From NCBI RefSeq assembly GCF_040373385.1, contig NZ_JBDXXH010000002.1:310001-374000 (forward strand): a stretch of DNA of 64,000 nucleotides, in the 5' to 3' direction. A model generated the notes under the pieces. The model was not told the origin of the DNA, searched no databases, and saw nothing but the letters and a program-made list of their open reading frames with translations. Shown here piece after piece: positions 23,172 to 31,430 of the stretch. The position numbers were made by a program, and so were the translations under genes. This DNA comes from Nitratidesulfovibrio sp. (GTDB lineage: Bacteria; Desulfobacterota; Desulfovibrionia; Desulfovibrionales; Desulfovibrionaceae). Position 1 is the first letter of the stretch; the number at the start of each line of letters is the position of its first letter.

Positions 23172-23696
23172 ATGGACATCGTCTACATACTGTTGGCCTG
23201 TTGCGTGGCGGGAGTGCTGCTGTACACCAAGCTGGGGGGCGGTGGCGGTGGCGCATCGCGCCTGGCCGAGGCGGCCCTTGAGCGCGACGTGCAACTCATG
23301 GAACTGCGTCTGGCCAACCTGACCGAGGAATTCGGTACCCTTCAGGCCAGCGTGGCATCCATGCGCGGTCGCCTGCATACCCACGCGGAGCACGAGGCCG
23401 ACCGTGCCCGGCAATTGCGCGATGCCGCCGTGCAGTCCGCCACCGAACAGCGCGAAGGCCTGCCCGAGCGTCTGGTGCGCAAGGGACTGGTGAACGCCGA
23501 TCAGGTTGCCAAGGCCGAGGCCTACCGCCGCAATACCGGCAATCCGCTGCCGACGGAAGAGATACTGGCCCTGCTGGGCTTCGTTGCCCCCGATGTGCTG
23601 CGCGCGGAGCGCGACGAGCACAAACGGCAGACCCGGGTGGCCGTCGCGCCGGAAGCCGGACCGCCCCCCGCCGAGGGGGGCGGGGACAAGGCCTGA
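23172..23696 (+). CDS. Membrane-anchored coiled-coil protein, partner of the preceding gene
   Basis: 174 aa. N-terminal helix (IVYILLACCVAGVLLYTKL), Gly-rich hinge (GGGGGGAS), coiled coil (LERDVQLMELRLANLTEEF) and a C-terminal helical domain (ERLVRKGLVNADQVAKAEAY, then PTEEILALLGFV). The latter resembles the short helical domains in some secretion and pilus ATPases, but this is weak. It follows its partner gene in the same direction and is closed by a terminator. Confidence 0.6.
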   Translation: MDIVYILLACCVAGVLLYTKLGGGGGGASRLAEAALERDVQLMELRLANLTEEFGTLQASVASMRGRLHTHAEHEADRARQLRDAAVQSATEQREGLPERLVRKGLVNADQVAKAEAYRRNTGNPLPTEEILALLGFVAPDVLRAERDEHKRQTRVAVAPEAGPPPAEGGGDKA

Positions 23697-23742
23697 GCCG
23701 CGCCGACGTATCCGATGGCACCAAAATTCGCGGGATGACATG

Positions 23743-23776
23743 CGCCCGGCTTGCCGCACAGGCCGCCGGGCGTTTT
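23743..23776 (+). terminator. Rho-independent terminator
   Basis: CGCCCGGC (23743-23750) pairs with GCCGGGCG (23764-23771), followed by TTTTCG. Confidence 0.75.
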
Positions 23777-23781
23777 CGCGT

Positions 23782-24783
23782 TCAGCGGGCGGCGGTCAGG
23801 TATGCCTCGCGCAGCAGGGGCGAAGGCATCTGTTCGGCCAGCAGCAGGTAGATCAGGCGCAGGTGGGTGCGGCGGATGTCGTCAACCCGGGCAAGGCGTT
23901 CCGCCACGATGCCCTGTGGCAGCCCGAGCAGCCGTTTGGTGAAGTCGCGTGCCCGGTGGCGTGCCCGGTGGGCGGCGTCCACGTTGGCCTGGCCCGTTGC
24001 GGCGATGCGCGCGCACCGTTCGGGATCGGCCAGCGCCGTGCGGACAACCTCCATCAGGCTGTCGATGTCGTCGGGTTCGTACAGCAGAAGGTCGCGTCCG
24101 TCCTCGAACAGGTCGCCGAGGCCGTGGCCGATGCGCGGCGTGACCAGGCAGCCGCCGCAGCCCAACGCCTCGAACACCCGGAAGTTCAGGTCGCCGTGTT
24201 CGCAGTAGTTCAGCAGCAGCCGCCCGCGCGGGTACAGCGCCCGGTAGTCGCCACGGGTAACGTGCAGGCCGGGCAGGCGTTGCCCCAACTGTTGCAGGAA
24301 GGCGTGACGGGCAGGGGTGCGGGCCGCGTCCACGGTGCCCACGAACAGCAGGTCCCATTCCGGCGCGGGGGGGCGCGGCAGGTCCGTGTCCTTGGCGAAG
24401 GCGGGGGTCCACCAGATGCGTTCGTCCGGCAGGCGTCGCCCGGCCACCAGCGGAATGTGGTCGCGCAGGCTCATCAGGCACACGTCGAAGGCCTGGGCAT
24501 ACAGCGGGTACCAACTGTGGATGTGCGAATCCACGCAGTAGAACACCGTCAGGCACGGAAACGATTCCATGCCCAGCACAAAGGGCGGGCGGCTCTTGTC
24601 CGCCACCACCACCACGTCGGGTTCCCAGCCCGCCTCGCGCACCAGGTCGTCCCAGCCGAACACCGCAACCTGCTGGAAGTCCATGGCGTGCACCTGCCAG
24701 CCCTCGTCGCGCAGGGCCTGCGCAAAGAACGGGCTGCCGATCCAGAACAGCTTGCGCATGGGGGTACCGCGTTCGTCAGTCAT
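23782..24783 (-). CDS. CgeB-like glycosyltransferase
   Basis: 333 aa from 24783 (ATG at 24759 is an alternative, neither with a strong ribosome site). Sequence marks of the CgeB/GT-1-like family: an N-terminal Rossmann part (KLFWIGSPFFAQALRDEGW), YCVDSHIHSWY, WWTPAFAKDTD, and the C-terminal FRVFEALGCGGCLVTPRIGH and GRDLLLYEPDD that form the nucleotide-sugar site. In related genomes such proteins are annotated as spore-maturation-like or glycosyltransferase proteins. Acceptor unknown. Monocistronic, divergent from the thiC-like gene. Confidence 0.8.
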   Translation of the reverse strand: MTDERGTPMRKLFWIGSPFFAQALRDEGWQVHAMDFQQVAVFGWDDLVREAGWEPDVVVVADKSRPPFVLGMESFPCLTVFYCVDSHIHSWYPLYAQAFDVCLMSLRDHIPLVAGRRLPDERIWWTPAFAKDTDLPRPPAPEWDLLFVGTVDAARTPARHAFLQQLGQRLPGLHVTRGDYRALYPRGRLLLNYCEHGDLNFRVFEALGCGGCLVTPRIGHGLGDLFEDGRDLLLYEPDDIDSLMEVVRTALADPERCARIAATGQANVDAAHRARHRARDFTKRLLGLPQGIVAERLARVDDIRRTHLRLIYLLLAEQMPSPLLREAYLTAAR

Positions 24784-25018
24784 GGCCGGGGTATACCGTG
24801 CCGGGGCGGCGGGCGCAACGCGGGCCTGCCCGGCAAGGGCGCAGGCCCGACGGTAAAGGCGCGAGCCCGACGAGTAATGACTCGCGCGGGTGGCCGTCAT
24901 GGTGGCGGCCACGCTACCGCTTTCCCCTTGCCAGCCGCCGTGCGAACGGATAGTGCTGGGATGTCGTGTTGTCGGCGTCACCGGCCCCTTCCCGTTGAGT
25001 CAGCAGCGGGGACCACCC

Positions 25019-26308
25019 ATGTCCATCCTTACCCGGAACACCGCGCTCGCGGGCGTTCTCGACACCCATCTCGCGGCCCTGGCCGCGGACGAGGGCCTTG
25101 CGCCCCAAACCATCCGCGACGGCATCGAAGGCGGCACCATGGTGCTGCTGGGCAATCCGTCGCACCCTTCGTTGCGTCCGCTGCTTGTGGGCCAGCCTTC
25201 CCGCGTGAAGGTCAACGCCAACATCGGCACCTCGCCCCTGTGCAACAATCCCGAGCGTGAAATAGAGAAGCTGGCCGCTGCGCTTGCCGCCGGGGCCGAT
25301 ACCGTGATGGACCTTTCCATCGCGGGCGACCTGCTGGCCATCCGCAAGGGCATGCTGGCCGCCTGTCCGCTGCCGCTGGGCACCGTGCCGCTGTATTCCG
25401 TGGCCCAGAAGTACCTGGACAAGGGCAAGGACCCGGCGGGCATGGACCCGGAAGAGCTGTTCGCCGAAATCGAGATGCAGGCGGAGCAGGGCGTGGACTT
25501 CATGACCGTGCACTGCGGCCTGACCCGGCGCGGCGCCGAATGGGCCACCGAGGGCAGCCGGGTGCTGGGCATCGTCTCGCGCGGCGGGTCCATCCTGGCC
25601 CGCTGGATGCGCAAGAACGGCAAGGAAAACCCCTTGCTGGAACAGTACGACCGCATTCTTGAAATCGCCCGCAAGCACAACGTCACCCTGTCGCTGGGCG
25701 ACGGGCTGCGCCCCGGCGCCGGCGCCGACGCGGGCGATGCCGCCCAGTGGGACGAGGTGATGATGCTGGGGCGCCTGGCCAAGGCGGGCCTGGCCGAAGG
25801 CGTGCAATGCATGATCGAAGGCCCCGGCCACGTGCCCATGCACGAGGTGGAGGCGCAGATCGTCGGCATCAAGAAGCTGACCAACAACGCGCCGCTGTAC
25901 GTGCTCGGCCCGCTGACCATCGACAGCTCGCCGGGCTACGACCACATCGCTGGCGCCATCGGCGGGGCCATCGGCGTGCGCGCCGGGGTGGACTTCCTGT
26001 GCTATCTTACCCCCGCCGAACACCTTACCCTGCCCACCATCGAGGACGTGAAGGCCGGTGTCATGGCCTCGCGCATCGCCGCGCAGGCGGGCGAGGTGGC
26101 CCTTGGCCGCCGTCACGCACTGGAACGCGAGGCGGGCATGTCGCGGGCCCGCATGGCCCTTGACTGGGACGGCATGAAGCGTTGCGCCCTGGACCCGGAA
26201 ATGGTGGATGCCCGACGTGGCGAGCACCGCAATGAAGAGGAATGCGCCATGTGCGGCAAGTTCTGCGCCGTGAAGATGCTGCGCGACGACCCGCAGGGCA
26301 CGCTGTAG
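25019..26308 (+). CDS. thiC: Phosphomethylpyrimidine synthase (ThiC), short form
   Basis: 429 aa from the ATG at 25019. Conserved ThiC segments: VKVNANIGTSPLC, DTVMDLSIAGDL, VDFMTVHCGLTR, RGGSILARWM, TLSLGDGLRPG and EGPGHVPMHEVEAQI. ThiC converts aminoimidazole ribotide to HMP-P by a radical SAM reaction. The C-terminal cluster motif reads CAMCGKFC, i.e. CX2CX3C, one residue shorter than the CX2CX4C of E. coli. Short ThiC proteins and their paralogue BzaF (hydroxybenzimidazole synthase) are hard to separate by eye, so BzaF is the main alternative. No other thi gene is near and no TPP riboswitch was seen. Confidence 0.85.
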   Translation: MSILTRNTALAGVLDTHLAALAADEGLAPQTIRDGIEGGTMVLLGNPSHPSLRPLLVGQPSRVKVNANIGTSPLCNNPEREIEKLAAALAAGADTVMDLSIAGDLLAIRKGMLAACPLPLGTVPLYSVAQKYLDKGKDPAGMDPEELFAEIEMQAEQGVDFMTVHCGLTRRGAEWATEGSRVLGIVSRGGSILARWMRKNGKENPLLEQYDRILEIARKHNVTLSLGDGLRPGAGADAGDAAQWDEVMMLGRLAKAGLAEGVQCMIEGPGHVPMHEVEAQIVGIKKLTNNAPLYVLGPLTIDSSPGYDHIAGAIGGAIGVRAGVDFLCYLTPAEHLTLPTIEDVKAGVMASRIAAQAGEVALGRRHALEREAGMSRARMALDWDGMKRCALDPEMVDARRGEHRNEEECAMCGKFCAVKMLRDDPQGTL

Positions 26309-26410
26309 CCTCGCGTCGCGCCGCCTGATCTCACGGACCCCCACGAACCCCAGGGCATGCTTGGATAGCCGGGCCGGGCTGGGCCGGGTCAGGCGGCGGA
26401 TGGAATCCGG

Positions 26411-26445
26411 AAACGGGAGGGATGCCGACATCCTTCCCGTTTTCC
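26411..26445. terminator. Bidirectional terminator hairpin
   Basis: A 14-bp perfect stem, AAACGGGAGGGATG (26411-26424) and CATCCTTCCCGTTT (26429-26442), with loop CCGA and TTTTCCC following. It separates thiC from the convergent hydroxylase operon. Confidence 0.85.
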
Positions 26446-26490
26446 CGTTCGCGTGTCGCGGTCTCGTCCACACGGCCGCGACGGGCACAC

Positions 26491-26931
26491 CTATCCTCCG
26501 GGTTCGGCGTTCCCGGCAGCAGTGTTTCCGGCGGCCAGCACCTCGTCGAGCAGGAACACGTCGGTCAGCAGGGTGCGCACGTGCAGCGAGGCGTTCAGGT
26601 TATCCACGAGTTGGGATGATATGCGCGGCTGTGCAAGCACCAGGCGCAGGGCCGCAAGGGCTTTCTCCGCATCTGCGCGAAGCATGCCGGCGTAGGCTTC
26701 GAACGGTCTCGCCACGTCGGGCGGCATGGTGGCGGCCACGGCTGCGCAGGCGTCCGGCAGGCCCGACGCGGCATCGACCGCCCGTGCCAGCAGTTGCCGC
26801 AGTTGCGCGCCGTTGCGGCTCTCGTGGTCGTCGGCCACGCCTTGGGCGGCGTAAGCCAGCATGAATTCGTAGCATTCCTCTATGGCGTCGCAGTACATGG
26901 CGACATCGTCGCGGTGGGGCATGGCGTCCAT
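26491..26931 (-). CDS. Unknown helical protein, last gene of the Mo-hydroxylase operon
   Basis: 146 aa from 26931. The start lies 13 nt after the cytochrome b stop with CGGAG upstream. It appears all-helical and soluble, with a Cys pair at its start (AMYCDAIEECYEFMLAY). No signal peptide and no recognised family. Its place suggests a chaperone or assembly factor for the hydroxylase, but no TorD, XdhC or CoxI signature is visible. Confidence 0.6.
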   Translation of the reverse strand: MDAMPHRDDVAMYCDAIEECYEFMLAYAAQGVADDHESRNGAQLRQLLARAVDAASGLPDACAAVAATMPPDVARPFEAYAGMLRADAEKALAALRLVLAQPRISSQLVDNLNASLHVRTLLTDVFLLDEVLAAGNTAAGNAEPGG

Positions 26932-26944
26932 GGCTCCGTTGCGG

Positions 26945-27793
26945 TCATTGGGTGATGGGGGGCGGGGAGGCGTCCACCCGCCAGCGTTCCGGGTCGTGGT
27001 GGGTGAGGTAGTAGTCTCGGTCCATGGCGCCGGTGAGCATGGACAGGGTGATGGGCCGTTTTTCGGGGCGCAGGGCGAAGTAGACGTGGATGATGACCAG
27101 CGCGACGAGCGAAAGACCGGCCAGCCCATGCAAGGCATAAACGGCGCCCCAGCCCGCGTCGTCGAACAGGCTGTGGGGGGCGTGGGGCAGGAACGGGGTG
27201 GGCACGCGGACCAGCAGGGCAAGTCCGGTGGCGGCAAGGGTGAGTCCCACGGCAACCAGCGCCAGGTGGTAGAGCTTGTTGCCGAGCGGGTATTTGCCGG
27301 GGCGGCGGACCGGGCCGTCCGCGACCTTGGCGAACTGCGGGGGATCGATGATCCCCCGTAGTTCGCCAAGGTCGCCCGGCGTGGGCCAGATGGCCCGGAA
27401 ATCCATGCAGCACAGGGCATGGACCACATGGAAGGCGATGGCCGCCAGCAGCACCGCACCAGCCCACACGTGCGCCCCCACCCAGTCGAAAGGCAGGCCC
27501 GCCTTGGGCAGGAAGGCCGTGCCCAGCAGTACCAGCATGGCCGTCGCCATGACCCAGTGAAATATCCGGGCGGGCAGCGAGTGGCGGACGATGCGCCGGG
27601 GCAGGGCGTCGGCGGTGCCGGAGGCGCCGACGGAGCCGGGGCCGGGCGCGGGCGACGGGCGCAGCAGCACCCACGCCGCGTGCGCGAGGACGAAGGCCAC
27701 TCCCGCGATCAGGGCATACCACAGCAGATGCCAGGCGGCGTGCAGGATGATGGGTTGCCCCCAGGGCGAAACACCCCACGTGACGAGATTCAT
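26945..27793 (-). CDS. Cytochrome b subunit (b561 / formate-dehydrogenase-gamma type)
   Basis: 282 aa. Membrane helices are visible at HLLWYALIAGVAFVLAHAAW, IFHWVMATAMLVLLGTAF, VWAGAVLLAAIAFHVVHAL, LVAVGLTLAATGLALLV and ALHGLAGLSLVALVIIHVYF. His residues that can bind heme sit in the helices (SLPARIFHW, AFHVVHAL, ALHGLAG, VIIHVYF), as in b-type cytochromes of the cyt_b561 / FdhI kind. It would take electrons from the exported hydroxylase to the quinone pool. ATG overlaps the stop of the FAD-subunit gene (ATGA), showing coupling. Confidence 0.88.
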   Translation of the reverse strand: MNLVTWGVSPWGQPIILHAAWHLLWYALIAGVAFVLAHAAWVLLRPSPAPGPGSVGASGTADALPRRIVRHSLPARIFHWVMATAMLVLLGTAFLPKAGLPFDWVGAHVWAGAVLLAAIAFHVVHALCCMDFRAIWPTPGDLGELRGIIDPPQFAKVADGPVRRPGKYPLGNKLYHLALVAVGLTLAATGLALLVRVPTPFLPHAPHSLFDDAGWGAVYALHGLAGLSLVALVIIHVYFALRPEKRPITLSMLTGAMDRDYYLTHHDPERWRVDASPPPITQ

Positions 27794-28908
27794 GACGCCT
27801 CCTTGCCGGTTTGCCGGGCGGGGGACGGGTCGGGGGCTCCCATCAGGCCGGACGCCCCCATCGCCAGGGATGGCGCGCCGGGGGGCTGCCCGAGAATGGC
27901 GCGCCGCGCCAGATTGCGGGCCAGGGTCACCTTGTAGCCGTTGTGGGCAAGCGGCACGGCCCCCCGCACGGCAAGGTCCGCGGCATCCGCCGCCTCCTCG
28001 CGGGGGCGGCCGGCCAGTGCCGCCTCCACCTGGGGCAGCCGCCACGGCCGGGCCGCCACCGAGCCGAGGACAAGTCGGGCCTGGTCGATGCGGTCGCCGG
28101 TCTGCCGCATGGCGGCGGCGACGCTGGCCAGCGAGAAATCCCATACCGGCCGGTCACGCACCTTCTCGAAATGGAACCGGGTTCCGGCCCAGGTCGGCGG
28201 AATGCGGATTTCCACAAGCAGGTCGTCGGGTTCGAGCACGGTAAGCCGGGTGATGTCCGTTTCCGGCCCGAGGAAGTAGTCCTCCGCCGCCACCATCCGC
28301 GTGCGCGCGGCGTTGCGGATGACCAGGCGCGCCTCCAGCGCTACGAGCGCCGGGGCCGTGTCGGAGGGCGAAACGGCCACGCAACGGCGCGCGCCGAACA
28401 CCGCGTGCTCGCGGTTCATGGCGCCGGGCGCGGCGGCGTAGCAGATGTTGCCCCCAGCCCGGTAGCAGGGCCAGCCGTCCCGATAGTACCAGCAGCGGGC
28501 GTCCTGCGAAAGATTGCCGCCCAGCGTACCCTGGTTGCGGATCTGCGGCGATGCCACCTGCGCGGCCGCCTCGGCCAGCAGGCCGAACCGTTCGCGGATG
28601 TCCGGATGGCGGGCCACTTCGGCAAGGGTGGTCATGGGGCCGATGACCGTCTCGTCACCCTCGCGGCGCACGCCGCGCAGGGCGCCGACGCGGGCAAGGT
28701 CGACCACGGCCGAAGGATGCCTGATGCGGTCCTTGAACCGTTCCAGGCAGTCCAGCCCTCCCGCCAGCACCCACGCCCGGAGAGGCCCGTCCGTGCCGCC
28801 GTCCATATGGGCGCCCCGTCCCAGCCGGTCCAGCAGGGCAAGGGCGTCCTCCACGCTGTCCGGCTGGTACAGGTCGAAGTGCGGCATGCCGTCGCGTACT
28901 GTTGCCAT
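27790..28908 (-). CDS. Molybdenum hydroxylase FAD-binding subunit
   Basis: 372 aa. The CoxM/XdhB-type FAD domain is marked by VLAGGLDCLERFKDR, the PMTTLAEVARHPDIRERFG helix, SPQIRNQGTLGGNLSQ and the C-terminal EKVRDRPVWDFSLASVAAAM. Unlike CO dehydrogenase, this protein has a Cys-rich segment after the FAD loop (RCWYYRDGWPCYRAGG then NICYAAA), as in some aldehyde/hydroxybenzoyl-CoA-reductase-like flavoproteins, perhaps for an extra Fe-S cluster. No signal peptide; if the complex is periplasmic it must travel with the Tat-bearing subunit. Start 28908 lies 18 nt after the large-subunit stop. Confidence 0.88.
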   Translation of the reverse strand: MATVRDGMPHFDLYQPDSVEDALALLDRLGRGAHMDGGTDGPLRAWVLAGGLDCLERFKDRIRHPSAVVDLARVGALRGVRREGDETVIGPMTTLAEVARHPDIRERFGLLAEAAAQVASPQIRNQGTLGGNLSQDARCWYYRDGWPCYRAGGNICYAAAPGAMNREHAVFGARRCVAVSPSDTAPALVALEARLVIRNAARTRMVAAEDYFLGPETDITRLTVLEPDDLLVEIRIPPTWAGTRFHFEKVRDRPVWDFSLASVAAAMRQTGDRIDQARLVLGSVAARPWRLPQVEAALAGRPREEAADAADLAVRGAVPLAHNGYKVTLARNLARRAILGQPPGAPSLAMGASGLMGAPDPSPARQTGKEAS

Positions 28909-28926
28909 GTCGGGCTCCTGTGCGGG

Positions 28927-31428
28927 TCAGACGTTGGCCGAAAGGCTGCGCGGGCGGTTCGCGCGGTTCTTTCCGTTTTCCGGTTCCATTGCGGCCAGCA
29001 CGGCGTCGACCATGACCGGCGCGCGGATGAACGCGTCGTCGCCCATGGCGTGGGCCAGCGCGCACAGCACTGCGGCGCAGGCGGCGCCGGTGGGCGGCTC
29101 GCCGATGCCCCGCGCCCCCACTGGGGTTTGCGGGTCGGGGATGCCCACGGCCCCCCAGGTGAACCGCTCGGGCATGCTGAGGATGGTCGGCGGGCGGGTC
29201 TGGTGGAAACGCTTGGCCACGGGCAGGCCGTAGCGGGTGTCATAGAACCATTTCTGGGTGGTGGCATGACCGATGCCGAGCATGGAGCGGCCCACCATTT
29301 GTCCGCCGAAGGCGCGGGGATGGACGACGCGGCCGGCGTCGGCCTCGGCATGGAAGTCGGTGATGCGGTACATGCCGGTTTCGGTGTCCAGTTCCACCTC
29401 GGCGAAGGCGGCGACGTACGAGTAACTCTGTCCGTCCCTGGGAAAGGCGTCGCGGGCCACGGCCACGAGTCCCTGCCCGGCCAGGGCCGCAACGGCCGTC
29501 CTGGTCATCCCGTGCACGTCGGCCGGACATTCGTGGCCGTCGTAGGCGCCGCCGAGTTCGATGGCCCGCCGCGCCGCCTCTCCCAGGCTCAGGCCGCGCC
29601 CGTCGCCGCGCCGGAATACCCGTCCGCCGCCGACGTCGTAGTCCTCCGGCGCGCCGCCCAGGGTGGCTGCGGCGATACCGACAAGCTTGCGCCGGGCGTC
29701 AAGGGCCGCCGCAAGGGCGGCGCGCGACATGGAATGGATGGTCTGGCTGCCGCCGGAAATGCAACTCCACGGCAGATGCCGGGCCGTGTTGCCCCACAGA
29801 ATTTCGCAGGCTTCCCAAGGTACATCCATGGCGTCGGCCAGCACGCGCTGCACGTCGCTGAACGATTCGGTGCCCAGGTTGCCGACCCCGCAGTGGATGC
29901 GCAGCCGTCCCTCGGGGGTGATGATGAACAATCCGTCGAATCCCACGGTTCCGGCCACGAAGCACCCCGTGGCCACTCCGATGCCGCGCCGCACCGTGCC
30001 CGCGTCCGCCGGGCGGGCGCGCCGTTCGCCCCAGCGAAATGCCTGGGCCCCCTTGTCCAGCGCTTCGCGCACGAAGGCGCTGGTGGCGGCGTTGAGCGTG
30101 CCGTCCGGCCTGGGAGGCCCGACGGGGGCGCGGCCCGCGGGCGCGTTGATGTGGCACACGTCCAGCGGGTCGAGGTTGAGCCGCCGCGCGGCCTTGGCCA
30201 GCAGCGGCCCCATGAAGGCGCTGACCTGCAACCCGCCGGGGGCCGTCTGCGCGCCGCGCACGGGCGTGTTGGTGAGTACCGGCACCCCCCGCCAGCGCAT
30301 GGCTTGGGGCTGGTAGAGCAGCGATCCCATGCGCCCGGCAATGGCGGCGTCGTGCTGCTGCTCGTAGGGGCCGTTGTCCTGCACCACGAACAGGTCCAGC
30401 GCCAGAAGGCGGCCTTCCGGGGAGAAGCCGGCCTTCATGCGCCCGGCGAGACTGGGCCTGGCCCGGCCGATGTACTGTTCCTCCTCGCGGGTGACGCGCA
30501 GCATGACCGGGGCATTGGCCTTGCGCGACAGCAGGGCGGGGATGATCACCGACACCGAGGCGGTGATCTTGCCGCCGAAGCCGCCGCCCGTGTACTCGCT
30601 GAGGAACACGATGTCCTTGGGGTCCATGTTCAGCCAGCGGGCGATGGCCGGTACGGTCTGGATGGTGCTCTGGGTGCCCGCAGCCAGGAACAGCTTGCCG
30701 TTTTCCCACCAGGCCAGGGTGGAGCGCGTCTCCAGGGCCTGATGGCTGACGTTGGGGGTGACGAAGCTTTCGTCCAGCACCAGCGCGGACTGCCGGAAGC
30801 CGGCCTCCACGTCGCCGTAGCTCCATTCCGCGGCGGCCTTGCCCATGGGCAACCTGCCCGGACCGGCGGCGCGGAAGTCCTCGTCCGTCCATTTCAGCCG
30901 TCCCACCGCGGCCTGTTCGCCCGCCTTGGCGGGGGGGAGCCAGACGTTGCCCCCGGTACGGGCGTCGGGGCCGCCGGGGCGCAGGCTGTCCAGCGGGTCC
31001 GTGACGAAGGGCAGGGGAGCGAATTCGATCTCGATGGCCTCGATGGCGGCGACGGCGGTGGCGTCGTCAACGGCCGCCACGGCCAGCACGGGAGCGCCCT
31101 GGTGCAGTGGTTCCATGCTCAGGGCGGGCTCTGCCCACGGGCTGGCCTTGATGGTGGCGCCGCTGTCGGCCACCGAATCCGCCGGGGGCGGCAGTTCGTC
31201 GGCGGTGAGAATGGCGCGCACACCAGGCATGCCCTGGGCGGCGCGCGTGTCCAGGCGGGCGACCCGCGCATGGGGCATGGGGCTGGTCAGCAGTCGGCAC
31301 GCAAGCATGCCTTCGGCCCGGAAGTCCTCGGCGTAGCGGGCCGCGCCGGTGAGCTTGGCGCGCAGATCGGGCGTTGTGTAGTCGCGTCCGGTCAGGTTCG
31401 GGGTGAACAGGGCGGCGTCCGTCGGCAT
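28927..31428 (-). CDS. Molybdenum hydroxylase large (molybdopterin) subunit
   Basis: 833 aa, xanthine-dehydrogenase/aldehyde-oxidase family. N-terminal GRDYTTPDLRAKLTGAARYA; cofactor-binding segments LSEYTGGGFGGKITA, VLTNTPVRGAQTAPGG and CISGGSQTIHSMSR; and the active-site Glu near the C-terminus in VGARGIGEPPTGAA. The substrate cannot be read from sequence; the family oxidises purines, aldehydes and N-heterocycles. The start at 31428 is 2 nt after the small-subunit stop. No own signal peptide. Confidence 0.92.
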   Translation of the reverse strand: MPTDAALFTPNLTGRDYTTPDLRAKLTGAARYAEDFRAEGMLACRLLTSPMPHARVARLDTRAAQGMPGVRAILTADELPPPADSVADSGATIKASPWAEPALSMEPLHQGAPVLAVAAVDDATAVAAIEAIEIEFAPLPFVTDPLDSLRPGGPDARTGGNVWLPPAKAGEQAAVGRLKWTDEDFRAAGPGRLPMGKAAAEWSYGDVEAGFRQSALVLDESFVTPNVSHQALETRSTLAWWENGKLFLAAGTQSTIQTVPAIARWLNMDPKDIVFLSEYTGGGFGGKITASVSVIIPALLSRKANAPVMLRVTREEEQYIGRARPSLAGRMKAGFSPEGRLLALDLFVVQDNGPYEQQHDAAIAGRMGSLLYQPQAMRWRGVPVLTNTPVRGAQTAPGGLQVSAFMGPLLAKAARRLNLDPLDVCHINAPAGRAPVGPPRPDGTLNAATSAFVREALDKGAQAFRWGERRARPADAGTVRRGIGVATGCFVAGTVGFDGLFIITPEGRLRIHCGVGNLGTESFSDVQRVLADAMDVPWEACEILWGNTARHLPWSCISGGSQTIHSMSRAALAAALDARRKLVGIAAATLGGAPEDYDVGGGRVFRRGDGRGLSLGEAARRAIELGGAYDGHECPADVHGMTRTAVAALAGQGLVAVARDAFPRDGQSYSYVAAFAEVELDTETGMYRITDFHAEADAGRVVHPRAFGGQMVGRSMLGIGHATTQKWFYDTRYGLPVAKRFHQTRPPTILSMPERFTWGAVGIPDPQTPVGARGIGEPPTGAACAAVLCALAHAMGDDAFIRAPVMVDAVLAAMEPENGKNRANRPRSLSANV

Positions 31429-31430
31429 GG

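Noticed and set aside
24850..25018. TPP riboswitch upstream of the thiC-like gene
   Set aside because: A GGATAGTGC resembling part of the thi box occurs at 24947, but the CTGAGA element and pairing are missing.
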